NCBI RefSeq assembly: GCF_041435355.1
Contig: NZ_CP108444.1
Location: 62,001-126,000, forward strand
Length of the DNA stretch: 64,000 bases
Direction of reading: 5' to 3'
From: Streptomyces sp. NBC_01276
GTDB taxonomy: Bacteria > Actinomycetota > Actinomycetes > Streptomycetales > Streptomycetaceae
In this document: positions 33,501-43,025 of the stretch, piece by piece
How positions within the stretch are numbered: position 1 is the first letter of the stretch
Layout of the letters: each line of letters begins with the position of its first letter
Position numbers and translations under genes: made by a program
The notes under the pieces: model-generated
The model's input: only the letters and a program-made list of their open reading frames with translations
What the model was told of the DNA's origin: nothing
Database searches by the model: none

Positions 33501-36500
33501 GCCCTGCCCCCGGACAGGGCCCCGCCCGCCGGGGCCGCCGCCCAGTCCAGGGCGAAGAGGGTGTCGGCGGTCCGGGTCGTCCCGCCCGGGGTCATCGGGC
33601 GCAGGGTGAGGGAGGCGACGGTGGCGACCGGCAGGCCGGTCTCGTCGGTGGCGGTCAGGGCGACCGCGTCCTCGCCGGCCGGGCTCAGCCGGACGCGCAG
33701 GCTGCGGGCGCCGGTGGCGTGCAGGGCTACCTCGCGCCAGGCGAACGGCAGCCGTGCCCCACCGTCGGCGGGGAGCAGGCCGCTGCCCGCCCCGGCGGCC
33801 TGGAGGGCGGCGTCGAGGAGGGCCGGGTGGAGGCCGAAGCGGCCAGCGGCCTCCTGCCGGTCGGGGTCGAGGGCGACCTCGGCGTACACCTCGTCGCCGA
33901 GCCGCCAGGCGGCCCGCAGGCCCTGGAAGGCGGGCCCGTAGGCGAATCCGGCGTCGGCCAGGCGCGGGTAGAAGGGGTCCAGGTCGACGGCCTCGGCACC
34001 GGCGGGGGGCCAGGTGTCGCCGAGGCCGGTGTCCGCGGTGGCGGTGGCGGCCGGGGCGAGGACGCCCTCGGCGTGCCGGGTCCAGGCGCCGTCCTCGTGG
34101 CGGGCGTACGCGGTGAGGGTGCGGCGGCCGTCCGGGTCGGCGGGGCCGACGGCCAGCTGGACCTGGACGCCGCCGCGTTCGGGCAGCACCAGCGGGGCGT
34201 GCAGCGTCAGTTCCTCCAGCAGGCCGCAGCCGACCTGGTCGCCGGCCCGTACGGCGAGTTCCACGAAGGCGGTGCCGGGCAGCAGGACCGTGCCGGCGAC
34301 GGCGTGGTCGGCCAGCCAGGGCTGCGCGGACAGCGACAGGCGTCCGGTGAACAGGAGGTCGTCGGAGGCGGCGACCGTCACCATGGCGCCGAGGAGGGGG
34401 TGGCCGGCCGGGTCCAGGCCCGCCGAGGTCACGTCGCCGGCCCCGGGGGCGGCCTTGAGCCAGTAGCGCTCGCGCTGGAAGGCGTAGGTGGGCAGGTCGA
34501 CGCGGCGTGCGCCGGGGTACACGGCGTCCCAGTCGACCGTGACGCCCTGGGCGTGGGTCTCGGCGAGGGCCCTGGTGTAGGCGGTCGGCTCGGGCTGGTC
34601 GCGGCGCAGGGCCGTGCTCCAGCGGATGCCGGTGTCCTCGTCGAGGCAGTTCTGTCCCATGGCGGTGAGCACGCCGTCGGGGCCGAGTTCCAGGAAGGTG
34701 GTGACGCCGTGGTCGGCGAGGGCGCGGACGCCGTCGTGGAAGCGGACCGCCTGGCGTACGTGGCGCACCCAGTACTCGGGTTCGCAGAGCTCTTCGGCGG
34801 TGGCGATGCGGCCGGTGACGTTGGAGACGACGGGGATGGCGGGCGGGCGGAAGGTCAGGCGGGAGACGACGCCGCGGAAGGTGTCCAGCATCGGTTCCAT
34901 GAGCAGTGAGTGGAACGCGTGGCTGACCTTGAGCCGCTTGGTGCGGTGGCCGGCGGCGGCGAGGTGTCCGGCGGCGGCGAGGACGGCGCTCTCGGTGCCG
35001 GAGACGACCACGGACCGCGGACCGTTGACGGCGGCGATGTCGACGCCGGGGGTGAGGAGGGCGCGGACGGTCTCCTCCGGTGCCTCCACGGCGGCCATGG
35101 CGCCGCCCTCGGGCAGCGACTGCATGAGCCGGCCGCGGGCGGCGACGAGGGCGGCGGCGTCGGCGAGCGGGAGCATGCCGGACACGTGGGCGGCGACCAG
35201 TTCGCCCACCGAGTGCCCGAGGAGGAAGTCGGGGCGCAGGCCGTGGCTCTCGGCGAGGCGGAAGAGGGCCGTTTCGAGGGCGAAGAGGCCGGCCTGGGTG
35301 TACTCGGTGCGGTCCAGGAGCGGGGAGCCGTCGAAGACGACGTCCCGTACGGGGGTGTCGAAGTACCGGTCGAGGTGGGCGCAGGCCTGGTCGAAGGCGT
35401 CGGCGAAGACGGGGTGCGCGGCGTGCAGTTCGCGTCCCATGCCGGGGCGCTGGGCGCCCTGGCCGGTGAAGAGGAACGCGAGGCGGGGGTCGGGGCGGGC
35501 CGTGCCGTGGACCAGGTTCTCGGCGGGCGCGTCGTCGGCCAGGGCGCGCAGGCCCGCGCGGAGCTCGTCCGTGGTGGTGCCGAGGACCGCCGCGCGGTGG
35601 GTGAGGGCGGCGCGGGCGGTGGCGAGGGTGTGGGCGGTGTCGGTGAGGGGGGCGCCGTCTGCGGGGTGGCCGGCGGGGTGGTCCAGCAGGGCGCGGGCCT
35701 GGTCGCGCAGTGCTTCGGGGCCGCGGGCGGACAGGGGCCAGGCCACGACCGGGGGCTGCGGGGCCGGTGCGGTCCGCGGACCGTCGTCGGCGGTGTCCGG
35801 CCGGTCGTCGGCGGTGTCCGGCTCGGGGCGTTCGAGGATGAGGTGGGCGTTGGTGCCGCTGATGCCGAAGGAGGACACGGCCGCCCGGCGGGGCCGGCCG
35901 GTCTCGGGCCAGTCGGTGTTGGCGGTGAGCAGGCAGACGGCTCCGGCGGTCCAGTCGACGTGCGGGGTGGGCTCGTCGACGTGGAGGGTGCGGGGCAGGA
36001 CTCCGTGGCGCATCGCCTCGACCATCTTGATGACGCCCGCCACGCCCGCGGCGGCCTGGGTGTGGCCGAGGTTGGACTTGACGGAGCCCAGCAGGAGCGG
36101 CCGGTCGGTGGGGGTGCGGTCCTGGCCGTAGGTGGCGAGCAGGGCCTGGGCTTCGATGGGGTCGCCGAGGGTGGTGCCGGTGCCGTGGGCCTCGACGGCG
36201 TCGACCTCGCGTGCGGTCAGGCGGGCCTGTTCCAGGGCCTGGCGGATGACGCGCTGCTGGGAGGGGCCGTTGGGGACGGTGAGGCCGCTGCTGGCGCCGT
36301 CCTGGTTGACGGCGGAGCCGCGGATGACGGCGAGGACGGGGTGGCCGTGGCGGCGGGCGTCGGAGAGCCGTTCCAGCAGGAGGAGACCGGCGCCCTCGCC
36401 CCAGCCGGTGCCGTCGGCGGCGGCGGCGAAGGGCTTGCAGCGGCCGTCGGGGGCGAGGCCCCGCTGCTGGCTGAAGTCGACGAACAGGTCGGGGTTGGCC

Positions 36501-37201
36501 ATGACGGTGACGCCGCCGGCCAGGGCGAGGGTGCATTCGCCCTGGCGCAGGGCCTGGGCGGCGAGGTGGAGGGCGACGAGGGAGGAGGAGCAGGCCGTGT
36601 CGATGGTGACGGCGGGGCCCTCCAGGCCCATGACGTAGGAGACGCGGCCGGAGGCGACGCTGCCGGCGTTTCCGCTGCCGAGGTAGACCTCGACGCCTTC
36701 GGGCAGGTCGCGGGGGCCGGTGGCGTAGTCGTGGTGCATGACGCCCGCGAAGACGCCGGTGCGGCTGCCGCGCAGCGTGGTGGGGTCCAGGCCGGCGCGT
36801 TCGAAGGCCTCCCAGGCGGTTTCGAGGAGGAGCCGCTGCTGGGGGTCCATGGCGAGGGCCTCGCGGGGCGAGATCCCGAAGAAGCCGGCGTCGAACCCGT
36901 CGGCGCCGTCGAGGAACCCGCCGTCGCGGACGTAGCTGGTGCCCTGGTGGTCGGGGTCGGGGTGGTAGACGCCGTCGAGGTCCCAGCCGCGGTCGGCGGG
37001 GAAGCCGGCGACGGCGTCGCGGCCCTCGGCGACGAGCTGCCACAGTTCTTCGGGGGTGCGGACGCCGCCGGGGTAGCGGCAGCTCATCGACACGATCGCG
37101 ATCGGTTCGGGTTCTTCGGCCGAGCGCAGCCGCTCCCGGGTCTGGTGGAGTTCGGCCGTCATCCACCGGAGGTGGTCGAGCATCTTTTCTTCGTTTGTCA
37201 T
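24554..37201 (-). CDS. Type I PKS B: three modules
   Basis: A 4215-residue PKS; positions are approximate residues. Docking coiled coil (1-30, [19 protein letters not shown]). Module a: KS (Cys near 205), AT (GHSVGE 664, HAFH 762, malonyl), DH ([10 protein letters not shown] near 968), KR (1358, VDD), ACP (1663). Module b: KS (Cys near 1895), AT (2338/2436, malonyl), then directly ACP (GFDSM near 2648), with no reductive domain. Module c: KS (Cys near 2877), AT (3318/3416, malonyl), KR (3790, LDD), ACP (4095), and an acidic tail ending [13 protein letters not shown]. Predicted output is a double bond, a retained ketone, then a hydroxyl. The ATG overlaps a stranded PKS C-terminus reading frame (ATGA). 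Its first KR duplicates that of PKS E, its last KR duplicates that of PKS C, and its third AT tract duplicates one in PKS A. Confidence 0.97.
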   Translation of the reverse strand: MTNEEKMLDHLRWMTAELHQTRERLRSAEEPEPIAIVSMSCRYPGGVRTPEELWQLVAEGRDAVAGFPADRGWDLDGVYHPDPDHQGTSYVRDGGFLDGADGFDAGFFGISPREALAMDPQQRLLLETAWEAFERAGLDPTTLRGSRTGVFAGVMHHDYATGPRDLPEGVEVYLGSGNAGSVASGRVSYVMGLEGPAVTIDTACSSSLVALHLAAQALRQGECTLALAGGVTVMANPDLFVDFSQQRGLAPDGRCKPFAAAADGTGWGEGAGLLLLERLSDARRHGHPVLAVIRGSAVNQDGASSGLTVPNGPSQQRVIRQALEQARLTAREVDAVEAHGTGTTLGDPIEAQALLATYGQDRTPTDRPLLLGSVKSNLGHTQAAAGVAGVIKMVEAMRHGVLPRTLHVDEPTPHVDWTAGAVCLLTANTDWPETGRPRRAAVSSFGISGTNAHLILERPEPDTADDRPDTADDGPRTAPAPQPPVVAWPLSARGPEALRDQARALLDHPAGHPADGAPLTDTAHTLATARAALTHRAAVLGTTTDELRAGLRALADDAPAENLVHGTARPDPRLAFLFTGQGAQRPGMGRELHAAHPVFADAFDQACAHLDRYFDTPVRDVVFDGSPLLDRTEYTQAGLFALETALFRLAESHGLRPDFLLGHSVGELVAAHVSGMLPLADAAALVAARGRLMQSLPEGGAMAAVEAPEETVRALLTPGVDIAAVNGPRSVVVSGTESAVLAAAGHLAAAGHRTKRLKVSHAFHSLLMEPMLDTFRGVVSRLTFRPPAIPVVSNVTGRIATAEELCEPEYWVRHVRQAVRFHDGVRALADHGVTTFLELGPDGVLTAMGQNCLDEDTGIRWSTALRRDQPEPTAYTRALAETHAQGVTVDWDAVYPGARRVDLPTYAFQRERYWLKAAPGAGDVTSAGLDPAGHPLLGAMVTVAASDDLLFTGRLSLSAQPWLADHAVAGTVLLPGTAFVELAVRAGDQVGCGLLEELTLHAPLVLPERGGVQVQLAVGPADPDGRRTLTAYARHEDGAWTRHAEGVLAPAATATADTGLGDTWPPAGAEAVDLDPFYPRLADAGFAYGPAFQGLRAAWRLGDEVYAEVALDPDRQEAAGRFGLHPALLDAALQAAGAGSGLLPADGGARLPFAWREVALHATGARSLRVRLSPAGEDAVALTATDETGLPVATVASLTLRPMTPGGTTRTADTLFALDWAAAPAGGALSGGRAYEVDGSDGVRPALGRALEALQGSLADAGEERLVFVTRGAVGEDVRDRAAAAVWGLVRSAQSEHPGRFHLLDLDEGVDPTPYLTSPEPQLAVRGGAARIPRLLRAPAPVASEGLSFTEGGTVLVTGGTGVLGRAVARHLVAVHGVRHLLLASRSGGAEDLVAELSEAGASVTVAACDAADRDALAALLASIPAAHPLTAVIHTAGVVDDGVIESLTPERLDAVLRPKADAADNLHELTAGLDLSAFVLFSSASGLLGAPGQGNYAAANAYLDALAQHRREQGLPGISLAWGLWAERSGMTGALDATDVDRISRGGMAALATEEALALLDTAPAHDRAVLFPMRLDLKALPTGPSLSPVLRALAGASRPRPTAGAAPRTGGTPLGQRLAALPEDRRTRTLHDLVATEVTAVLGHRAPAAPEPTQVFKDLGFDSLSAVELRNRLSAATGLRLPATLIFDQPTPASLVAYLKARLVDTGDAKASATATTALSADEPIAIVGMSCRFPGGVRSPEDLWRLVLSGGDAIGDFPADRGWDIDSLYHPDPAHAGTSYVREGGFLDGAADFDPVFFGISPREALAMDPQQRLLLETAWETFEHAGISPASVRGSRTGVFTGVMYHDYVNLLHDQEGLEGYAGNGSAGSIASGRIAYTLGLEGPAVTVDTACSSSLVSVHLAGQALRQGECTMALAGGVTVMSGPSTFVEFSRQRGLAPDGRCKPFAAGADGTSWSEGVGMVLLERLSDARRNGHPVLAVVQGSAVNQDGASNGMTAPNGPSQQRVIEQALSRAQLTARQVDVVEAHGTGTTLGDPIEAQALLATYGQDREEDRPLLLGSVKSNLGHTQAAAGMAGVIKMVMAMRHGIVPMTLHVDEPTPHVDWSAGAVRLLTEPVPWPETGEPRRAAVSSFGISGTNAHTILQEAPQEPAADPAATTPGLPVWVLSGRDAEAVRAQAGRLLERVSADPELEPADVAFSLATTRAALGTRAAVVAAGRTDLLAGLEALAGGRPASGAVEGAVAGGRYAFLFSGQGAQRPGMGRELYEAQPVFAAAFDEVCAHFDLPLKELVFGGGEEIHRTENTQPALFAIEVALYRLAESLGLRPDFVAGHSIGEIAAAHVAGVLSLADAARLVSARGALMGALPEGGAMVSVRATEDEVRPLLSADVDIAAVNGPSSVVVSGAEAAVLEVAAQLAERGHKTKRLTVSHAFHSPLMEPMLEAFREVAEALTYSAPSIPVVSNVTGEQVAEFSADYWVRHVRGAVRFADGVRYLAEEQGVGHFLELGPQGVLAAMAGESLPEAFSGLLTPVLRKDRPEPAAFLGALAEAWTRGLPVDWAPLLPGRRVDLPTYPFHRQRYWPGTDHAPTTGAAEPTSPLAKRLEAADDPGRVLLDLVRDTIATVLGHTAQETADPDRAFRDFGFDSMTAVEFRTRLGTATGIALPATLVYDHPTPAALVTYLRTEILGGTGTGPARVRRAVGSDEPIAIVGMSCRFPGGVGSPEDLWRLVASGTDAISPFPDDRGWNIGGLYDPDPDHQGTTYTRHGGFLRQAAEFDAGFFGISPREALAMDPQQRLLLEVAWEAFERAGLPPGAARGSGTGVFVGTNGQDYTALVSQSSESLEGYLGTGGAGSVASGRIAYALGLEGPALTVDTACSSSLVALHLATEALRRGECELALAGGVTIMSTPQSFIDFSRQRGLSPDGRCKPFAAAADGTGWSEGVGMLLVERLSDARRNGHRVLAVVRGSAVNQDGASNGLTAPNGPSQQRVIRQALANAGLTARQVDAVEAHGTGTPLGDPIEAQALLATYGQDRPEDRPLHLGSLKSNIGHTQAAAGVGGVIKMVMAMRHGVLPRTLHVDAPTPHVDWEAGTVALLTESVAWPETGQPRRAAVSSFGMSGTNAHLVLEQSPLDTPDEGTETTGTPVPWLLSAASAEALRGQARRLRDHVADRPALDPGAVGRGLATARTLFPHRAVVIGADSAEYLSALDAVARGEADTDLLRTPAPSAFLFSGQGAQRPGMGRELYGAQPVFAGAFDEVCAHFDLPLKELVFGGGEEIHRTEFTQPALFAVEVALYRLLESYGIRPDFLAGHSIGEIAAAHVAGVLSLADAARLVSARGALMGALPEGGAMVSVQAAEAEVRPLLRSDVDIAAVNGPSSVVISGAERAVLEVAAQLAERGHKTKRLTVSHAFHSPLMEPMLEAFREVAESLTYAAPAIPVVSTLTGTLATAGELTSPAYWVTHVREAVRFHDAMRHLETAGVRTYLEIGPDAVLTAMGQACLDEPATLLPLLRRDRSESRTLLEALGRAHARGVALDLPALFAGAPAAPADLPTYAFQHERYWPRIAEQPAVPGWLVPRSGTEDALDDLLYQVTWQPLDTALPAVLSGRWLVVSAVAGADLVGVLSASGVEVVELVAAGGSRGELAGALAGVGAVEGVVSLLDVAGSLSLVQALGDAGIGGRLWCVTRGAVSTGVSDRVVDPVRAQVWGLGRVAALEFGERWGGLVDVPSVLDDMTGGRLAAVLAGGTGEDQVAVRAEGVFVRRLVRAPFVPVVGEGWRPDGPVLVTGGTGALGVRVARWLASAGATDLVLTSRRGPDAPGAADLVAELAGSGVTASVVACDVADRDAVAKLLVEFPVSSVFHAAGVLDDGVLEGLTPERLATVLGPKADAACHLHELAGEMGLELSAFVLFSSFAGTVGGAGQGNYAAANACLDALAEQRRGDGLPATSIAWGPWADNGMAADETVAERMRLAGMTGLATDTAFAAVDRALGRGDATLTVIDIDWERFAPGFTAARPSPLLAGIPEAVRPVEPDGADAGLAARLAALPAAAERSDVLLDLVRTQVAAVLGHGSPQRVDAEQPFKGIGFDSLTAVELRNRLGRATGLTLPATVVFDHPNPAALASYLLTELCGDLGGADPEEDRIRRALASMPLSRIREAGLLEVLLDLAGLEGAAAQDAAADPDDTAPEDIDAMDTDALIRLAMDNTDS
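25326..26379. repeat. 1054-bp direct repeat, copy 2 (last KR of PKS B)
   Basis: Second copy of the tract at 20500-21553, in the same orientation and apparently identical. Its boundaries fall within the KR-coding region on both sides, so the reading frame and domain order are kept. It shows the same G/T-ending codon bias as copy 1. Confidence 0.93.
26641..27488. repeat. Malonyl-AT tract shared with PKS A module 1, copy 1
   Basis: This aligns without gaps to 53322-54169 (offset 26681). The first 211 bases look identical, a short diverged patch follows, and then near-identity resumes through the AT active-site region. The core of this AT sequence also recurs, slightly diverged, at about 12640-13220, 29850-30460 and 49150-49740. 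Confidence 0.85.
32577..33566. repeat. 990-bp near-identical repeat, copy 2 (KR region of PKS B module a)
   Basis: Partner of 5173-6162. The two copies sit in the only pairs of DH-KR modules with this exact linker, pointing to module duplication or gene conversion rather than chance. Confidence 0.88.
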
Positions 37202-37266
37202 GACGTACCGAAACTCCCGTTGATCAGGTCGAAGAGGCTGTCCCCCGGCGGCGGTGGACCGGGTGG
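37198..37266 (-). pseudogene. Stranded C-terminal docking tail of a lost PKS gene
   Basis: Between the stop of the PobA-like gene and the ATG of PKS B, one frame reads a Pro-rich stretch, then [15 protein letters not shown] and a TGA that overlaps the PKS B ATG (ATGA). This looks like the C-terminal tails of the other PKS proteins here ([43 protein letters not shown]). It has no start codon or upstream PKS sequence; beyond about 37266 the DNA becomes the end of the hydroxylase gene in another frame. The simplest reading is that a PKS gene once ended here, translationally coupled to PKS B, and that the hydroxylase-containing block replaced or displaced it. Confidence 0.6.
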
Positions 37267-37274
37267 GGCGGCCG

Positions 37275-38465
37275 TCAGCGTCGCGACAGCCCCACGTACT
37301 GCTCGGCGAAGTCGGTCGCCGCGGCGGTGGATCCCGTCAGGTGCTCGAAGCGCGCCCGGCGCAGGCCCCGGTCGAAGGGGGTTTCGTCCGGGCCGGTGTG
37401 CAGCAGGTCGGTCATCCACCGGGAGAACTCCTGGCCGAGCCAGGCCCGGCGCAGGGCGGTCGACGAGTAGGCGTCGAGGGCCTCGCGGCGGCCGGTGCCG
37501 TACCAGACGGCGAGGGCTCCGGCGAGGAGTTCGGCGTCGGCGACGGCCAGGTTCAGTCCCTTCGCGGCGCTGGGCGGAACGATGTGCGCCGCGTCGCCGA
37601 GGAGGAAGAGCCGCCCGTGCTGCATGGGTGCGCAGACGAAGCTGCGCAGCGGGACGAGGGTGCGTTCGAGGACGGGGCCGGTGGGCAGGGTGCCGGTGCC
37701 GCCGGTGAGGCGGAGGTCGAGCTCGGCCCAGATGTCCTCGTCGGAGCGGGTGTCGGCGCTCTCGCCGGGCGGGACCTGGAGGTAGAGGCGGCTGACGGTG
37801 TTGGAGCGCATGCTGCTCAGGGCGAAGCCGCGCTCTCCGACGGCGTAGACGAGTTCGGGGGACAGGGGCGGGGCGGCCGCGAGGACGCCCAGCCAGGCGT
37901 ACGGGTAGGTGTGGGTGCCGGTGGTGAGGGAGGCGGCGGGCACGGCGGTGCGGCTGACGCCGTGGAAGCCGTCGCAGCCCGCCACGAAGTCGCAGGTGAT
38001 CTCGGTGGGGCGGCCGTCGAGGGTGCAGGTGACGGTCGCGCCGTCGCCGGCGAGCCGGTGCACCTCGACGTCGTCGACGTCGAAGTGGAGGGCTCCGGCG
38101 GTGGCGGTGCGGGCGGCGATGAGGTCCTTGACGACCTCCTGCTGTCCGTACATCCACACGGATTCCCCGGTGAGCTTGGTGAAGGGGAGGCGGTGGGTCT
38201 CCCCTTCGACGCGCAGCTCGAAGCCCTCGTGGACCAGGCCCTCCCGGTCCAGGCGGGCGGCCACGCCGGCCCGGCGCAGGGCTTCGACGGTGCCCTGTTC
38301 CAGGAGGCCGGCCCGGACGCGCCGTTCGACGTGGTCGCGGCCGCGGCGTTCCAGGACGACGCAGTCGATGCCGTTCAGTTCGAGGAGCCGGGCGAGCAGC
38401 AGGCCGGCGGGGCCGGCTCCGATGACGCAGACCGGGGTGTGGATCCGCCGGTGGGTGCCGGTCAC
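37275..38465 (-). CDS. PobA-type 4-hydroxybenzoate 3-hydroxylase (flavoprotein)
   Basis: A 396-residue single-component FAD hydroxylase, full length for PobA and colinear with the Pseudomonas enzyme as I recall it. FAD motifs are GAGPAG (about 17-21), 'GCDGFHG' and '[15 protein letters not shown]'. Residues equivalent to the aromatic-acid pocket of PobA are all kept: Tyr207 (Tyr201 in PobA), Ser218 (Ser212), Arg220 (Arg214, the carboxylate clamp), Tyr228 (Tyr222), Pro298 (Pro293) and Tyr390 (Tyr385). So the free acid, 4-hydroxy- or 4-aminobenzoate, is the likely substrate, hydroxylated next to the para group using NAD(P)H and O2. In this cluster it probably modifies the starter acid before loading. 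It starts with GTG overlapping the GH3 stop (GTGA), with a GGTGAG ribosome binding site. Whether it prefers PABA cannot be read from sequence. Confidence 0.93.
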   Translation of the reverse strand: MTGTHRRIHTPVCVIGAGPAGLLLARLLELNGIDCVVLERRGRDHVERRVRAGLLEQGTVEALRRAGVAARLDREGLVHEGFELRVEGETHRLPFTKLTGESVWMYGQQEVVKDLIAARTATAGALHFDVDDVEVHRLAGDGATVTCTLDGRPTEITCDFVAGCDGFHGVSRTAVPAASLTTGTHTYPYAWLGVLAAAPPLSPELVYAVGERGFALSSMRSNTVSRLYLQVPPGESADTRSDEDIWAELDLRLTGGTGTLPTGPVLERTLVPLRSFVCAPMQHGRLFLLGDAAHIVPPSAAKGLNLAVADAELLAGALAVWYGTGRREALDAYSSTALRRAWLGQEFSRWMTDLLHTGPDETPFDRGLRRARFEHLTGSTAAATDFAEQYVGLSRR

Positions 38466-40825
38466 GGGCTCACCGTTCCGGCCTGGTCGACGCGGACGGT
38501 CGCGGTGAGGGGGAGGTCTTCGGAGGAGCGGCCGACGGAGACGGTGCGCGGGCCGGCGGCGACGGTCCAGGCGCCGGTGTCGGTGTTCCAGTACTCGAAG
38601 CGGCGGGTGTCGAGGGCGATCTCGACGGTGGCGGACGCTCCGGGCTCCAGGTGGGCGGACGCGTAGCCGGCGAGGGCCTTGGGGGCCTGGGGTGCGGTGA
38701 CGTCGGGGCTGCTGCCGAGGTAGACCTGGACGGTTTCGCGGCCGGCCCGGTCGCCGGTGTTGCGCACGGTGCAGGAGACGGTCAGGTCGCGGCCGTCGGC
38801 GGTGAGGCGGAGGTCCTCGTAGGCGAAGGTGGTGTAGCTGAGGCCGTGCCCGAAGGGGAACAGGGGGGCGACGTCGTGCTCGTCGTGCCAGCGGTAGCCG
38901 ACGAAGATGCCTTCCTGGTACTCGACGCGGCCGTCGACGCCGGGGTAGCGCAGCGGGTCGCCGGCGACCGCGGTGTGGTCGGCGTCCACGGGGAAGCTCT
39001 GGGTGAGCTTGCCGCTGGGGTTGGCGTCGCCGAACAGGAGGGCGTCGGTGGCCTCGGCGCCCATTTCGCCGGGGTACCAGACGTCCAGGACGGCGGCGGT
39101 GTCGTCGAGCCAGGGCATCGTCGGGGACGAGCCGGTGTTGAGCACGACGACGGTGTTGGGGTTGGCCTTGGCGACGGCGGTGATCAGGGTGTCCTGGAGG
39201 CCGGGCAGGGCGAGGGCGGGGCGGTCGATGAGCTCGGCCAGCTCGTCGTAGGCGAAGACGACCGCGGCCTGTGCGCCGCGGGCGGCCTCGACGGCCTCCT
39301 CGATGTCGGCCTGCGCCTGCTCGGGGGTGATCCAGCCGAGGGTGAGGTGGACGGGGTTGGTGGGCATCGGCAGGGCGGAGAGGACCAGCTTGTAGGTGCC
39401 GGGGAGGAGGTCGACGGTGAGGCCGGCGGTGTCGCCGAAGGAGCTGCCGGCGAAGACGCGGGGGTGGCCTTCGAGGTCGATGGCCGCGTAGCCGCCGAGT
39501 GCGGTGACGGCGATGCGGTAGCGGCCCTCCGTCTCGATGGTCAGTTCGCCCTCGTAGAAGTAGTCGGGCTCGGTGGAGGGGCCGGCCGGGACCTCGCCCT
39601 CGTGGAAGGCGGGGACGAGTGCCGACGCGGGGATGGGGCGGCCGGCCGGGTCCTCGCCGACGCGGAACTCGACGGCGTCCTCGCCGAGGCGGTCGCGCAG
39701 CACGTCGAGGGGGGTGGCGGCGTGCTCCGGGACGACGAGGGCGCTGCCGACTCCGGCGGTCTTGGGGGTGACGGCGGGCCGGCCGATGACGGCGAGGCCG
39801 CGGGCGGCGCGGCCCGGCTCGGTGAGCTTGTCGGCGGACAGCGGCAGGACGCCCCGGGGGTTGTGCAGGAGCACCGATCCGGCGGTGGCCACTTCCAGGG
39901 CGAGGGCGCGGCCCCGCTCGGGGTCGCGGTCGGGCTGCTCGCGCGGGGTGTCGGTGTCGAGGAGGCCGAAGCGGGCCATCTGGCTGACGATGCGGGTGAC
40001 GGCGCGGTCCAGGACGGCCTCGTCGACGCGGCCCTCGGCGATGGCCTCGCGCAGCGGGGCGCCGAGGTGGGCGCCGTCGGGCATCTCCTGGTCGAGGCCG
40101 CGCTCGATGGCGACGGTGTCGTGGACGGCGTCCCAGTCGGACATCACCCAGCCCTCGAAGCCCCATTCGTCGCGCAGGACCGTGGTCAGGAGGGTTTCGT
40201 TCTCGCAGCTGGGGTGGCCGTTGACGCCGTTGGTGGCGCCCATGAGGGCGCCGGCGCCGGCCTGGACGGCGGCCTCGAAGGCGGGGAACTCGATCTCGCG
40301 GAGGGTCCGTTCGTCGACGACGGTGTCGACGGCCATCCGGTTCTCTTCCTGGTTGTTGGCCGCGAAGTGCTTGGGCATGGCGATGACGCCCTGCGACTGG
40401 ATGCCGTTGATCACGGCGGTGCCGATGGCGGTGACCAGGAGCGGGTCCTCGCCGTACAGCTCGAAGTTGCGTCCGCCGAAGGGCTGGCGCAGCACGTTGA
40501 TCATGGGGCCTATGAGCACGTCCTGGCGCTTGGCGCGGGCCTCGTGGCCGAGGTACTCGCCGTAGCGGGCGGCCAGTTCCTCGTCGAAGGTGCAGGACAG
40601 GGCGATGGGGGCGGGCAGCGCGGTGGTGGTCTTGCGCTTCATGCGGACGCCGGCCGGGCCGTCGGTCATCCGCAGCTCCGGGATGCCGAGGCGGGGGACG
40701 CCGGGGATGTACCCGGACTGGCCGAGGTGCTCGGGGTCGTCGGAGCCGTGGACGAAGGTGAGCTTCTCGTCGAGGGTCATGGCCTGGACGAGCGCGGTCA
40801 CGTCGACGGGGGTCTGCGGGGTCAT
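38462..40825 (-). CDS. Family 3 glycoside hydrolase (beta-glucosidase type) with PA14-like insert
   Basis: A 787-residue GH3 enzyme. The N-terminal TIM-barrel part has 'RMTDGPAGVR', 'FGGRNFELYGEDP' and 'MPKHFAANNQEENR', with the nucleophile Asp in 'GWVMSDWDAVH' (near residue 227). A PA14-like beta domain ('DYFYEGELTIETEGRYRI') interrupts the second, alpha/beta domain ('VVLNTGSSPTMPW'). A fibronectin III-like domain ends the protein ('FPFGHGLSYTTF'). No signal peptide is visible at the N-terminus (MTPQTPVDVTALVQ). In macrolide producers a glycosidase removes the glucose that a glycosyltransferase adds for self-protection; the macrolide-type glycosyltransferase in this operon makes that role attractive. 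The lack of a secretion signal is odd for that model. Its ATG overlaps the pabAB stop (ATGA). Confidence 0.93.
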   Translation of the reverse strand: MTPQTPVDVTALVQAMTLDEKLTFVHGSDDPEHLGQSGYIPGVPRLGIPELRMTDGPAGVRMKRKTTTALPAPIALSCTFDEELAARYGEYLGHEARAKRQDVLIGPMINVLRQPFGGRNFELYGEDPLLVTAIGTAVINGIQSQGVIAMPKHFAANNQEENRMAVDTVVDERTLREIEFPAFEAAVQAGAGALMGATNGVNGHPSCENETLLTTVLRDEWGFEGWVMSDWDAVHDTVAIERGLDQEMPDGAHLGAPLREAIAEGRVDEAVLDRAVTRIVSQMARFGLLDTDTPREQPDRDPERGRALALEVATAGSVLLHNPRGVLPLSADKLTEPGRAARGLAVIGRPAVTPKTAGVGSALVVPEHAATPLDVLRDRLGEDAVEFRVGEDPAGRPIPASALVPAFHEGEVPAGPSTEPDYFYEGELTIETEGRYRIAVTALGGYAAIDLEGHPRVFAGSSFGDTAGLTVDLLPGTYKLVLSALPMPTNPVHLTLGWITPEQAQADIEEAVEAARGAQAAVVFAYDELAELIDRPALALPGLQDTLITAVAKANPNTVVVLNTGSSPTMPWLDDTAAVLDVWYPGEMGAEATDALLFGDANPSGKLTQSFPVDADHTAVAGDPLRYPGVDGRVEYQEGIFVGYRWHDEHDVAPLFPFGHGLSYTTFAYEDLRLTADGRDLTVSCTVRNTGDRAGRETVQVYLGSSPDVTAPQAPKALAGYASAHLEPGASATVEIALDTRRFEYWNTDTGAWTVAAGPRTVSVGRSSEDLPLTATVRVDQAGTVSP

Positions 40826-43020
40826 CGGGGGTCACCTTCGGTTCGTTCGGCGGCGGGCGGGGTGGTGTCCGGGCGGGCCGCCAGCATGGCGCGGGCGGGG
40901 GCGTCGGCCTTGAGGAGCATTTCGTCGTACTCGTCGTGGGGGTCGGAGCCGAGCACGACGGCGCCGCCGGCGCCGATCCGCCAGCGCCCGTCCGCGAGGA
41001 CCATGGTCCGGATGACGATGTTGAGGTCGGTGGTGCCGTTGCAGGCGAGGAAGCCGATGGCACCGGAGTAGATGCCGCGGGCCCGGCCCTCCAGGGACTC
41101 GATGATCTCCAGGGTGCGCTGCTTGGGCGCGCCGGTCATCGAGCCGCCGGGGAAGCCGGCGCGGACGCAGTCGATGGCGTCGTTGCCGTCCTTGAGGGTG
41201 CCGCGGATGGTGGAGACGAGCTGGTGGACGGTGGCGTAGCTCTCGGCGGCCATCAGGACGGGGACGTGGACCGAGCCGACCTCGCAGACGCGGCCGAGGT
41301 CGTTGCGCATCAGGTCGACGATCATCAGGTTCTCGGCGCGGGTCTTCGCGCTGGAGACGAGTTCCCGGCGGACGCGGTCGTCCTCGGCGGGGGTCGCCCC
41401 GCGCGGGGCCGTGCCCTTGATCGGCTTGGCCTCGACGACCCGGTCCGCGGTGATCTTCAGGAAGCGTTCCGGGGAGGAGCAGGCCACCTCGGTGCCGTCG
41501 AGCCGAAGGTAGGCGGCGTACGGCGCGGGGTTGGTCCGGCGCAGCCGGCGGTAGGTGGTGAAGCCGTCGTCGACGGCGGGGAGCTCGGCGACGTTGGTCA
41601 GGCAGATCTCGTAGCTCTCGCCGGCGGTCAGGTACTCCTGGCTGCGCAGGACGTCCTGGACGTAGGCGTCGCGGCCGCGGGACAGCCGGGGCTCGACGGA
41701 GACCGTGCGGGGGCCGTCGGCGGGGGGTGCCGGGGGCGTCTGCCGGGCGAGGGCGTCGGCGGTGTCGGCGAGCCAGCGGGTGGCGTCGGCGGGGCCGGCC
41801 GGGTCGGTGGTGAGGGAGAGGGCGAGGAGGTAGGTGCGGTCCTCCCGGTGGTCGACGGCCAGGAAACGGTCCGCGAAGATCCAGACGGCGTCCGGGGTCG
41901 GGGCGGAGTACCGGTTCGGGGACCCGCAGTCGCCCTTGAGTTCGTAGCCGAAGTAGCCGACGTAGCCGCCGGTGAAGTCGAACGGCAGCGGCGGGGCGTC
42001 GATCACCCGGCGGGCGAGTTCCCGCTGGAGGTAGTCGAAGACGGACTCGCGGTGGTCGGCCGGGGTGGCGGACGCGACCTCGACGACGCCCTCGTCGACC
42101 CGGTAGCGGACGGTCTCGGCGAGGGGGCCGGTGGCGTCGCCCAGGAAGGAGAAGCGGGACAGGCCCGGCTCCACGCGGGCGCTGTCGAGCCAGAACGCGT
42201 TGCGGGAGCCGGCGAAGAGGGTGGCGAACGCGGTCTCGGTGTCCACCGCCGTGTCCAGTTCGGCCACGTGCAGGGTGTAGTGCGTACGGTCCCCGTCCCC
42301 GGCGGCGGGGCGGGCGAGCGGCGCCGGCGCGGTCCGCGTACCGGCGGACGCGGCGGGGGCGTCCTGGGCGTCGGCGTCCTGGGTGCGGGCGGCGGGGGCG
42401 GCGGCGTGGGAGGCCGGCCGGCCGCCGGTGCGTTCGGCGCGGTCGGCCAGCGTCAGGTCGCGGAAGTTGGCCAGCATCCGGCGGCCGTACTCGGTCTCGA
42501 TGGACTCCGGGTGGAACTGCACGCCCCAGCGGGGCATCAGCCGGTGGCGCAGCGCCATGACGACGCCGTCCTCGGACCAGGCGGTGGCCTGGAGGTCGGA
42601 GGGCAGCGGCTGGGCCACGCACAGGGAGTGGTAGCGCACGGCGCCGAACTCCTCGGGGATGCCCGCGAACAGTTCGTCGCCGTCGTGCCGCACCCGGGCG
42701 ACCTCACCGTGCACCGGCACGGGGGCGGGCACGACCTCGCCGCCCGCCCACACGGCGAGCCCCTGGTGGCCGAGGCAGACTCCCAGGACCGGGACGCTCG
42801 CCTTGACCAGGACGTCCCGGGAGACGCCGAAGTCGCGGGAGCGCGCCGGGTGGCCGGGGCCGGGCGAGATGACGATGTTGTCGAAGCCGTCGAGGTCCAG
42901 GTCGGCGACGGCGGCCGCGTCGTTGGCGATGACGACGGGCTCCTGGCCGTTCACCTCGGCCAGCAGCTGGAACAGGTTGTAGGTGTACGAGTCGTGGTTG
43001 TCGATGAGGAGGGTCCGCAT
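40822..43020 (-). CDS. pabAB: Fused aminodeoxychorismate synthase (PabA-PabB)
   Basis: A 732-residue fusion of glutamine amidotransferase and chorismate-binding domains that makes 4-amino-4-deoxychorismate. Amidotransferase (1-190): 'DNHDSYTYNL' at the start, nucleophile Cys82 in GVCLGHQG, and His170 and Glu172 in 'QFHPES'. An Ala/Pro-rich linker (about 195-250) follows. PabB part (250-720): 'PIKGTAPRG' near 537, whose lysine marks ADC synthases where anthranilate synthases have PIAGT, then 'AENLMIVDLMRNDLGR', 'GGSMTGAPK' and 'GIYSGAIGF'. Such fusions sit in PABA-primed polyene clusters such as candicidin. It begins five bases after the FAD hydroxylase stop. Together with PabC it makes PABA independently of folate synthesis. 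Confidence 0.97.
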   Translation of the reverse strand: MRTLLIDNHDSYTYNLFQLLAEVNGQEPVVIANDAAAVADLDLDGFDNIVISPGPGHPARSRDFGVSRDVLVKASVPVLGVCLGHQGLAVWAGGEVVPAPVPVHGEVARVRHDGDELFAGIPEEFGAVRYHSLCVAQPLPSDLQATAWSEDGVVMALRHRLMPRWGVQFHPESIETEYGRRMLANFRDLTLADRAERTGGRPASHAAAPAARTQDADAQDAPAASAGTRTAPAPLARPAAGDGDRTHYTLHVAELDTAVDTETAFATLFAGSRNAFWLDSARVEPGLSRFSFLGDATGPLAETVRYRVDEGVVEVASATPADHRESVFDYLQRELARRVIDAPPLPFDFTGGYVGYFGYELKGDCGSPNRYSAPTPDAVWIFADRFLAVDHREDRTYLLALSLTTDPAGPADATRWLADTADALARQTPPAPPADGPRTVSVEPRLSRGRDAYVQDVLRSQEYLTAGESYEICLTNVAELPAVDDGFTTYRRLRRTNPAPYAAYLRLDGTEVACSSPERFLKITADRVVEAKPIKGTAPRGATPAEDDRVRRELVSSAKTRAENLMIVDLMRNDLGRVCEVGSVHVPVLMAAESYATVHQLVSTIRGTLKDGNDAIDCVRAGFPGGSMTGAPKQRTLEIIESLEGRARGIYSGAIGFLACNGTTDLNIVIRTMVLADGRWRIGAGGAVVLGSDPHDEYDEMLLKADAPARAMLAARPDTTPPAAERTEGDPR

Positions 43021-43025
43021 GGGGC

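Noticed and set aside
33760..33840. Possible inactive DH in PKS B module a (LLDAALQ instead of LLDAALH)
   Set aside because: The catalytic His ([10 protein letters not shown]) and Asp are present; Gln at this place is a known variant of active DH domains.
38462..40825. Signal peptide on the GH3 protein
   Set aside because: The first 30 residues are polar and acidic with no hydrophobic core or Ala-x-Ala site, and no upstream in-frame start with a signal is evident because the gene overlaps pabAB.
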